From the NCBI GenBank assembly GCA_003132905.1, contig PKZC01000262.1:14261-19336 (forward strand): a stretch of 5,076 nucleotides of DNA. The letters are read 5' to 3'. Position numbers and translations under genes: made by a program. This stretch comes from Bryobacterales bacterium (lineage in GTDB: Bacteria > Acidobacteriota > Terriglobia > Bryobacterales > Bryobacteraceae). Under the pieces are notes generated by a model. The model saw only the letters and a list, made by a program, of their open reading frames with translations, was not told the origin of the DNA and ran no database searches. Of the stretch, positions 1-5,076 are shown one piece after another (the stretch's first letter is position 1; the number at the start of each line of letters is the position of its first letter).

Positions 1-1203
1 GCTCTCTATGCCGGCAAATACCCGGAAGTGGCGGCTCTGATTCCTCTAGCCGCGATCGGGTCGATCTTTTGGGCGGGCACATTCGGATTTTCCACCGCCT
101 TACGGGCTATGGAACGTCCACGGCTTATCTTTATCGGGTTCGGTGTCGCCGCGGCGGTCTCGCTGATCGTTGGCATACCAGCGACGCACGCCTTCGGACT
201 AAAGGGCGCTATCTGGGGCATCAACGTGTCGGATCTGGCGGCGTTCGCGCTGTTAGTCGTAGCAATTCAACGACTAAGACGGGCAAGTAAGTCGAGTAAG
301 TTGGTCCCGCTATCCGGACCTCGTAATTATACAAACGATCATTCATTCATATTGGATCAGAAAATGACAGTTCAACGTTTACGGTATCAGCTGTCCATGA
401 CATCGCTGCGCGGGCCGGTAACAGCTCTGCGCCACCGGGACGTACGTTCCGACGATACTTTTATCGCCTCCTATCCCCGAGCGGGAAGCACCTGGCTGCG
501 CTTCCTGCTGCAGGAAACGTTGATGGAGCAGCCATCTACATTCCCTTCGGTAAATCGGGTGATCCCGCAGGTGGGATTTCACAAGAATGCGCATCGCTTG
601 CCGAACGGCGGACGGATCATCAAAACGCATGAGGCGTTTCGCAGGGAATACGGCAGAGCGATTTATTTGGTCCGCGACCCGCGCGACGTGTTGCTTTCCG
701 AATACGCGTTTCAAAGAGCGCTGGGGTTGACGGCCGTCGAGATGGACGACTACATCGGCGATTTTATCATCCGGCGGGTGAATGCCAACGGTTCATGGCG
801 TGACCACGCGCGAAGCTGGCTGGACGCAAGCGAGAGGAATCCCGACATACGCATCTTCCGCTTTGAGGATCTGCGCCGCGACACCGCCGGCACCCTGCGA
901 GAGATGTTGAGTTTCCTAGAAGTGCCCGTGGATCACAACCGGATTCTCAGCGCGATTCGGAACAACGGGGTTAAAGAGATGCGCGCCAAAGAATTGGACA
1001 CGCCGCAGAAAACCTCGAGAGACGGAAGATTCGTGCGGGAAGGCGCGGCGGGAGGATGGAGAAAAAATCTCACTCCGGAACAGGCCCAGCGCATCGGTCT
1101 GGCGATGCAAAGTGAAATGCAACGGCTGGGATATCCCGCCACCGAAGATGCCCTCTCCAGCGCCGAAGTTATGTCGGGCGTAGGACAGCCCCTCAACAAA
1201 TGA
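1..1203 (+). CDS. Wzx/MOP-type flippase C-terminus fused in frame to a PAPS-dependent sulfotransferase (5' partial)
   Basis: The frame is open from base 1 to the TGA at 1201-1203, so the true start lies upstream; the GTG at 28 is only an internal codon. Counting from the first codon, residues 10-37, 42-62 and 69-92 are three hydrophobic helices with the GLKGAIWG-type turn typical of the end of polysaccharide flippases. They are followed by a basic tail (RLRRASKSSK) that by the positive-inside rule places the C-terminus in the cytoplasm. After a polar linker (about residues 95-121), a full sulfotransferase domain (PF00685 type) follows. If both halves are one protein, it would sulfate a cytoplasmic substrate, since PAPS is cytoplasmic, next to the transporter that exports lipid-linked repeat units. 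The stop overlaps the next start by four bases. The alternative is two genes merged by loss of a stop codon or by a sequencing frameshift. The sulfotransferase identity is firm, the flippase identity is good but rests on ~95 residues, and the single-polypeptide claim is moderate. Confidence 0.8.
   Translation, partial: ALYAGKYPEVAALIPLAAIGSIFWAGTFGFSTALRAMERPRLIFIGFGVAAAVSLIVGIPATHAFGLKGAIWGINVSDLAAFALLVVAIQRLRRASKSSKLVPLSGPRNYTNDHSFILDQKMTVQRLRYQLSMTSLRGPVTALRHRDVRSDDTFIASYPRAGSTWLRFLLQETLMEQPSTFPSVNRVIPQVGFHKNAHRLPNGGRIIKTHEAFRREYGRAIYLVRDPRDVLLSEYAFQRALGLTAVEMDDYIGDFIIRRVNANGSWRDHARSWLDASERNPDIRIFRFEDLRRDTAGTLREMLSFLEVPVDHNRILSAIRNNGVKEMRAKELDTPQKTSRDGRFVREGAAGGWRKNLTPEQAQRIGLAMQSEMQRLGYPATEDALSSAEVMSGVGQPLNK
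321..363 (+). other. AT-rich linker between flippase and sulfotransferase parts
   Basis: Twelve of these 43 bases are G or C (28%), far below the surrounding coding sequence; the 40 bases before it are 57%. It reads through without a stop in the fused frame, giving a polar segment with Asn, Tyr, His and Ser. It sits directly before the ATG at 364 and looks like a former intergenic spacer that is now translated. Out-of-frame TAA triplets occur just upstream at 288-290 and 297-299 and inside at 324-326. A single-base shift could therefore end the flippase at a natural-looking place. No convincing -35/-10 pair was found in it. Confidence 0.5.
364..1203 (+). other. Sulfotransferase domain, possible separate 279-residue product from an internal ATG
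   Basis: Starting at the ATG at 364, the region encodes 279 residues, a normal length for a stand-alone bacterial sulfotransferase. Numbering from that Met, the 5'-phosphosulfate-binding loop is SYPRAGSTW (36-44). The Lys and His of the KTH motif (87 and 89) match the catalytic pair of cytosolic sulfotransferases. The 3'-phosphate-binding motif is IYLVRDPRDVLLSEYAF (100-116), with Arg104 and Ser112 in the expected places. The FRFEDL segment is the usual YEDL motif. The late REGAAGGWRKNLT element (225-237) corresponds to the family's RKGxxGxWK motif. All key residues are present, so it should be active. The likely acceptor is a sugar of the repeat unit made by this operon, which is inference from context. 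Upstream of 364 only a weak GGA (354-356) could serve as ribosome binding site, so independent initiation is possible but unproven. Confidence 0.8.
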
Positions 1204-2669
1204 ACAAGTCTGGAACCAATCGCGCCGGGTTGCGCTTTGCGGGCATTTTGCTCTTGTTTGCCTTAACCGCGGCATTCGTGTGGCTAATGCCCGCCTGGCT
1301 GTTGACGCCGGATATGCTGCCCGCCTTCACGGTGGGCATCCTCATTGTTGCCGCGGTGTGTTTCGCGAGCGGGCGCTTGGGTAGTTCAGACGAAACCTAC
1401 CGCCGCCTGACGTTCCTGCTGTGGTGGGTGCTGCTTAGTTCGGAAGAGTTTTTCGTCCGGTTGAACCAAACGGAAGACACAGCCCTGGGACACTTCGCGC
1501 CTGAGGCGTTTGAAGAGGCAATGGTCTGGCTGGTGGTGTTCTTCTGTGGCGTGGTTCTTTTGTTGCGAAGACCGGGTTCGCTAGATGGCCTGTGGAAAGG
1601 GCCGTCGAAGTGGCTATCGATCTACGCGCTTCTGTGTGGTGTCTCCTGCGTATGGGCAACTCAGAAAGCGTTTTCCGTCGCGTGGGCTTTCAAGCTTTGC
1701 ATCGTGGTTCTGCTGCTGCAGTTATGCCGCAGCCAAATTCAAGACGAGCGGAAGTTGAAGATGTTCTTGAACGCCACACTCTGGGGACTGGCTTTTCTTA
1801 CCATTGTGCCGCCGGTTCGGGCACTGTTCCTGCCGGGTCCCATATTCGAAGACGGCAGGCTAGGCAACAGCATCTCGCCCACTGGTTTATCGGGGATTGC
1901 GGGCACTCTGTTTCTGGCAGCGCTGGCCTTCCGGCCAGTGACAGGAGGCCGAAAGACCTGGTTTCTGGCGGGCGCGGGCGCGATTGTGATGTTCCTGGCG
2001 GGAGGCAAAACGTCGATTGTCGCCGGAGTGCTCTCGGCCATGCTTTTCTTCCTGATGCAGAAGCGGATTGCCGCCGCGGTGGGAGTTGCCGCTGGCGTTT
2101 TGGCAGCAGGAGTGGCTGTGATCGCGGTGACACCGGTCTCCGGCTATCTGATGAATTACGCGGAGTCGGCCGATGGCGCCACCCTTACCGCGCGTACCGA
2201 ACTGTGGGGCCTTGCCATGCCTTTTATCCGGAGCCGCCCGATTCTCGGCTACGGCTATGCTTCCTCCCGATTTATTTCGCTGCAGGTGGGCGGCGTCTCG
2301 TGGGATCCCGGCCACATGCACAACGGCTTTTTGGAAGCGCTTTACAACAACGGCTTCGTGGGGCTCTTCATCATGCTGGCCATTCACGCGTACATCCTGC
2401 GCAGCATGTTTCGCATGATTCGCGACAAGAGAATCAACGCCCGGCTGCGTGGTCTTGCGATCGGGTGCACGGCAATTTATTTCAACATCCTGCTGAATGG
2501 AATGTTCAACGCCAGTTTTGGCGGCCGCGCGGGCGGAACATTTATCGTTCTGCTGGCGCTCGTGACCATCGGGGAACGACTCATTTTCCTAGCCAGCCGC
2601 GTTCCCGCAAGAGTGGCCGAGGTTGAACCGGCAGCCGGTCCGCTGTTTGCGACACCCCGGACGGCATAA
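1200..2669 (+). CDS. O-antigen polymerase/ligase family membrane protein (Wzy/WaaL-like)
   Basis: This 489-residue polytopic inner-membrane protein has about a dozen hydrophobic segments, among them roughly residues 11-36, 40-57, 108-124, 160-176, 228-246, 292-316, 380-403 and 442-462. Between the helices near 316 and 380 lies the large loop expected of the O-antigen ligase/polymerase family (PF04932). It carries LTARTELWGLA (Arg332, Glu334, Trp336), then RPILGYGY and HMHNGFLEALYNNG with His372 and His374. Such Arg and His residues in the periplasmic loop are the family's functional signature. The protein should join lipid-linked repeat units outside the membrane (Wzy) or transfer a finished chain to an acceptor (WaaL). 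Sequence alone does not separate these, but the flippase and transferase neighbours favour a polymerase. The start ATG overlaps the previous TGA (ATGA, 1200-1203), with only a distant weak AGGA (1182-1185), which suggests translational coupling. The C-terminal tail of about 25 residues is polar and unremarkable. Confidence 0.86.
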   Translation: MNKSGTNRAGLRFAGILLLFALTAAFVWLMPAWLLTPDMLPAFTVGILIVAAVCFASGRLGSSDETYRRLTFLLWWVLLSSEEFFVRLNQTEDTALGHFAPEAFEEAMVWLVVFFCGVVLLLRRPGSLDGLWKGPSKWLSIYALLCGVSCVWATQKAFSVAWAFKLCIVVLLLQLCRSQIQDERKLKMFLNATLWGLAFLTIVPPVRALFLPGPIFEDGRLGNSISPTGLSGIAGTLFLAALAFRPVTGGRKTWFLAGAGAIVMFLAGGKTSIVAGVLSAMLFFLMQKRIAAAVGVAAGVLAAGVAVIAVTPVSGYLMNYAESADGATLTARTELWGLAMPFIRSRPILGYGYASSRFISLQVGGVSWDPGHMHNGFLEALYNNGFVGLFIMLAIHAYILRSMFRMIRDKRINARLRGLAIGCTAIYFNILLNGMFNASFGGRAGGTFIVLLALVTIGERLIFLASRVPARVAEVEPAAGPLFATPRTA

Positions 2670-3886
2670 TGAAGATCCTTCTCATCCACAATTTTTACCG
2701 TCAGCCGGGCGGCGAGGACGTGGTGATGAATGCCGAGGCCGACATGCTGCGGCGTGCCGGACACGACGTCAGGATTTATGTCCGGGATAACGACGAAATC
2801 GATTCGAGCGGACTCATCCGGGCTGCTTCGCTAGCGATAAATACGGTTTGGGCCCGCGACACGTATCGCGAGATGAAATCGATCATCGCGGCCGACAAGC
2901 CGGATGTCGCGCACTTCCATAACACGTTTCCACAGATTTCCCCTGCAGGCTACGACGCGTGCCGGAACGCCGGCGTACCAGTGGTGCAAACGCTGCATAA
3001 CTATCGGCTGCTGTGTCCGGGCGCCACGTTTTATCGCGACAACGCGTTTTGCGATCGATGCTTGAACGGCAGTTTGCTGAACAGCGTTGTGCACGGTTGT
3101 TATCGGGGATCGCGGGCCGCTACCGCGGTTACCGCAGCCATGCTGGGCATTCATCGTCTGCGAAATACGTGGTCGGAAAGAGTGGATCAATATATCGCTC
3201 TCACCGAATATGGCCGCCGCATGTTCATTAAGGGCGGTTTGCCCGCGGAGAAAGTAACCGTTAAACCAAATTTTGTTGCGAACGACCCCGGGCCGCAGGA
3301 GCTCCGTGGGACCTATGCGGCATTCGTCGGTAGGCTGAGTCCCGATAAAGGACTCCGAACGCTGCTGGCGGCCTGGAAGCATCTGCCTGGGATTCCGCTC
3401 ATGATTGCCGGCGACGGTCCGCTTCGCGCCGAACTGGAAGAGCAAGCCGCTAGTACCGGTCTCACCCACGTGACATTTAAGGGCCATCTGAGTAAGGCCG
3501 ACACGCTGGACACCATGCGGGGCGCGCGTTTTCTGGTGTTTCCAAGCGAATGGCCTGAGGGCTTTCCCATGACCATTGCCGAGAGTTTCGCATGTGGAGT
3601 ACCAGTACTGAGCTCGGACATTGGGGGATTGCCGGAGATAGTCAGTTCGGGGAAAACTGGATTACTCTTCAGGGCCGGCGACTCCGATCACCTGGTCCAG
3701 ACAGCTATGCGTGCGTGGAACAATTTCGAAGCTACCGGAGGCCTGGGCAGAGCTGCCCGCGCCGAATATTTGGCGCGCTATACGGCCGGGCGGAATTACC
3801 GGCAGTTGATGGAAATTTATGAACGCGCCGTACACGTGGGAGTGGGCGAAGCGGTTAGCGAAAAGACCATGGCGGCCAACGCATGA
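2669..3886 (+). CDS. Family 4 glycosyltransferase (group 1, GT-B fold) with four-cysteine insert
   Basis: This 405-residue cytoplasmic protein has a normal GT4 length. The N-terminal Rossmann-like half starts MKILLIHNFY and has the PGGE loop (13-16) common to GT4 acceptor domains. The C-terminal donor domain shows FVGRLSPDKG (Gly221, Arg222, Lys227), the residues that normally contact the nucleotide-sugar phosphates, and then FPSEWPEGFPMTIAE with the E-x7-E pair (Glu297, Glu305), followed by GVPVLSSDIGG. It is a retaining transferase from an NDP-sugar to a lipid-linked or growing repeat unit; the sugar cannot be predicted. An HNYRLLCPG segment opens an insert with Cys116, Cys128, Cys131 and Cys144 (C-x11-C-x2-C-x12-C), seen in many relatives of this subgroup and possibly metal-binding. 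The start overlaps the upstream stop by one base (TAATG, 2667-2671) and has no clear Shine-Dalgarno, so it probably depends on coupled translation. Confidence 0.93.
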   Translation: MKILLIHNFYRQPGGEDVVMNAEADMLRRAGHDVRIYVRDNDEIDSSGLIRAASLAINTVWARDTYREMKSIIAADKPDVAHFHNTFPQISPAGYDACRNAGVPVVQTLHNYRLLCPGATFYRDNAFCDRCLNGSLLNSVVHGCYRGSRAATAVTAAMLGIHRLRNTWSERVDQYIALTEYGRRMFIKGGLPAEKVTVKPNFVANDPGPQELRGTYAAFVGRLSPDKGLRTLLAAWKHLPGIPLMIAGDGPLRAELEEQAASTGLTHVTFKGHLSKADTLDTMRGARFLVFPSEWPEGFPMTIAESFACGVPVLSSDIGGLPEIVSSGKTGLLFRAGDSDHLVQTAMRAWNNFEATGGLGRAARAEYLARYTAGRNYRQLMEIYERAVHVGVGEAVSEKTMAANA

Positions 3887-4632
3887 GTGAATACAAGGTT
3901 CTGGGTGTGCGCGTGAACGGCGTGCAGATTCCCGACGTGGTTGTAACCGTGCGCCAATGGATTCGCGATCGCGGACCGGCACGCTTCATCGCAGTAACGG
4001 GCATGCACGGGGTCATGGAAGCGCAGCAATCCGGCGAGTTTCGTCAGGTGCTGGCCGCAGCGGAACTGGTGGTTCCCGATGGCATGCCCTTGGTTTGGAT
4101 GGGCCGAACGTTCGGTCTACAGTTGCGCCGCCGCGTATACGGGCCGGAGCTGATGGAGACTTTCCTGCGGGAGACCGGAAGCGAGTACCGGCACTTCTTT
4201 TACGGAGGCGCGGAAGGCGTAGCGGATCAGCTGGCCGGCGTGCTCCACAAAAAATTCGGCATTCAAGTGGCTGGCACATGGTGCCCCCCGTTCCGTGCGC
4301 TTACGTCCGCCGAAGAAGACGAGGTTGCGGCGCGGATTGAAGAGAGCAAACCGGACGTCGTCTGGATTGGTTTGAGCACGCCGAAGCAAGAGCGCTGGAT
4401 GCAAGCGCATCGGCATTTGAATGCGCCGGTGATGATCGGCGTGGGAGCCGCTTTCGATTTTCACACCGGACGAGCTGTGCAAGCCCCGGCGTGGATGCGC
4501 GAAAACGGCTTCGAGTGGTTATTCCGTCTGCTGTCGGAACCGCGCAGGCTTTGGCGGCGCTACATCATTTTGGGCGGCAAGTTCGGGTGGAACGTCACTC
4601 TGCAGTTGCTGGGCTGGAGAGATTTCAGTTAA
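3883..4632 (+). CDS. WecG/TagA/CpsF family glycosyltransferase (GT26)
   Basis: This 249-residue protein matches the full length of the family. Visible blocks in order are FIAVTGMHGVMEAQ (35-48, Thr39), VVPDGMPLVW with Asp66 at the position of the proposed catalytic base in TagA, RVYGPELM, HFFYGGAEGVAD, GTWCPPFRALT, WIGLSTPKQERWM and GVGAAFDFHTG. The C-terminal appendage is WMRENGFEWLFRLLSEPRR, with arginines 215, 221, 222, 225 and 226. In TagA, such an Arg-rich tail completes the active site at the membrane. Family members transfer a sugar such as ManNAc or ManNAcA from a UDP donor to a polyprenyl-diphosphate-linked acceptor, so this enzyme probably adds an early sugar of the repeat unit on the inner face of the membrane. 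The exact donor is unknown. The start overlaps the GT4 stop by four bases (ATGA, 3883-3886), and no strong ribosome binding site is seen. Confidence 0.94.
   Translation: MSEYKVLGVRVNGVQIPDVVVTVRQWIRDRGPARFIAVTGMHGVMEAQQSGEFRQVLAAAELVVPDGMPLVWMGRTFGLQLRRRVYGPELMETFLRETGSEYRHFFYGGAEGVADQLAGVLHKKFGIQVAGTWCPPFRALTSAEEDEVAARIEESKPDVVWIGLSTPKQERWMQAHRHLNAPVMIGVGAAFDFHTGRAVQAPAWMRENGFEWLFRLLSEPRRLWRRYIILGGKFGWNVTLQLLGWRDFS
4616..4621 (+). promoter_or_regulatory. Ribosome binding site for the GH10-like gene
   Basis: GGAGAG lies ten bases before the ATG at 4632, inside the last codons of the upstream glycosyltransferase gene. It is the clearest Shine-Dalgarno among the junctions in this window and supports the choice of 4632 as start. 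Confidence 0.6.
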
Positions 4633-5076
4633 TGCGGGCTCTGGTCGCAGCATCGTGGTGCGCTCTCGCAGTCCTCTGTGTTACCAGCGGCTGCGCGAAA
4701 TCGATTTCTTCTGAGGAGATTGTCCGGGGTGCGGATCAGCGTATCGAGCGGTATCGGGAGGGCAATATGGTCCTCGCGCTGATCGATCCCCAGGGCAAGC
4801 AGCTGGCGCCGGGAAGCCGTGTTCACATCGAGCAGGTCCGGCACAAGTTTCTCTTTGGGGCCAATCTTTTCCGCTTCGCCGACATCGACGATCCGCGAGC
4901 GGAAGCTCAGTACCGCGAACGATTCGCTGACTTGATGAATTATGCGACCGTGCCCTTTTATTGGCGAGCGTACGAACCGGTGCAAGGGCAGCCGGAATAT
5001 CAGAAGACCGAGAAGCTGATCGAATCCGACAAGGTCGACTTCATCTCCGGCTACATCTGGTCGAACGTGCTGCTGG
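4632..5076 (+). CDS. Exported GH10-like (endo-xylanase family) protein, probable lipoprotein, 3' partial
   Basis: The frame from the ATG at 4632 is open to the window edge (148 codons). Residues 1-21 form a short signal peptide: Arg2, a hydrophobic core, then TSGC with Cys21. This suggests lipoprotein processing, although Thr at -3 is an imperfect lipobox. Residues about 30-70 (ALIDPQGKQLAPGSRVHIEQ) look like the small beta domain that precedes many GH10 barrels in polysaccharide-degrading bacteria. HKFLFGANLF (71-80) and NYATVPFYWRAYEPVQG (103-119) match the first strands of the GH10 TIM barrel, with Trp111 and the YEP motif (114-116). The acid/base and nucleophile glutamates lie beyond the edge. 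The region where GH10 enzymes usually have a GHxLxWH-like motif reads SGYIWSN (139-145), without that His. It would act outside the inner membrane on a beta-linked glycan, perhaps the polymer made by this operon (inference). It overlaps the previous stop by one base (TAATG, 4630-4634). Confidence 0.78.
   Translation, partial: MRALVAASWCALAVLCVTSGCAKSISSEEIVRGADQRIERYREGNMVLALIDPQGKQLAPGSRVHIEQVRHKFLFGANLFRFADIDDPRAEAQYRERFADLMNYATVPFYWRAYEPVQGQPEYQKTEKLIESDKVDFISGYIWSNVLL

Noticed and set aside
301..363. Promoter in the AT-rich linker (TATACA at 328-333 as -10)
   Set aside because: Only four of six bases match the -10 consensus, and the nearest -35-like TTGGTC (301-306) is about 21 bases away, which is too far. 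It was not listed as a feature.
28..1203. GTG at 28 as the true start of the first gene
   Set aside because: The frame is open back to base 1 and the residues before it (ALYAGKYPE) read as part of the flippase, so the gene begins upstream of the window.
1592..2626. Long open frame of 344 codons on the + strand inside the Wzy-like gene
   Set aside because: It lies wholly in another frame of a well-supported membrane protein gene. Its translation is rich in Arg, Gly and His with no recognisable domain, as expected of an out-of-frame reading of GC-rich DNA.
3119..3138. Repeated TACCGC units with an ACCGCGGT palindrome
   Set aside because: Short, inside the GT4 coding region, and explained by alternating Ala/Thr/Val codons. 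There is no sign of a regulatory or mobile element.
2831..3487. 218-codon open frame on the - strand opposite the GT4 gene
   Set aside because: It is antisense to strongly conserved glycosyltransferase motifs, and its translation shows no domain or signal of its own.
4629..4985. 118-codon open frame on the - strand at the right end
   Set aside because: It is opposite the GH10-like frame, which has a signal peptide, ribosome binding site and family motifs. The antisense frame has none of these.

Overview
The window is a stretch of a bacterial polysaccharide (exopolysaccharide, capsule or O-antigen type) biosynthesis operon. All genes are on the + strand, there is no intergenic space, and both ends are cut. 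The sequence is moderately GC-rich. The protein subfamilies (a GT4 with a four-cysteine insert, a TGMHGVMEA-type WecG/TagA protein, and a lipoprotein-like GH10 protein in the same operon) would fit an Acidobacteriota-like soil bacterium. That placement is inference from family flavour. No rRNA or marker gene is present to settle it.

Layout. Bases 1-1203 are one uninterrupted reading frame that enters from upstream. Its first ~95 codons look like the last three membrane helices of a Wzx/MOP-type lipid-linked oligosaccharide flippase. After a linker that ends in a 28% GC pocket (321-363), the same frame continues into a complete PAPS-dependent sulfotransferase domain (from about M at 364). Bases 1200-2669 encode a polytopic O-antigen polymerase/ligase (Wzy/WaaL-like). 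Bases 2669-3886 encode a GT-B fold GT4 glycosyltransferase, and 3883-4632 a WecG/TagA/CpsF (GT26) glycosyltransferase. From 4632 to the right edge runs the 5' part of an exported, probably lipid-anchored, GH10-like (xylanase family) protein.

How they fit together. The two glycosyltransferases would extend a polyprenyl-linked repeat unit in the cytoplasm. The sulfotransferase would sulfate that unit or another cytoplasmic intermediate, the flippase would move it across the inner membrane, and the Wzy-like protein would polymerise or ligate it outside. The GH10-like protein would trim, process or bind the exported polymer. Every gene junction is a 1- or 4-base stop/start overlap (ATGA, TAATG, ATGA, TAATG), so the genes are very likely one transcript with coupled translation. 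No promoter or terminator is convincing inside the window. The most unusual point is the flippase-sulfotransferase fusion. The rest is a conventional Wzx/Wzy-type pathway.
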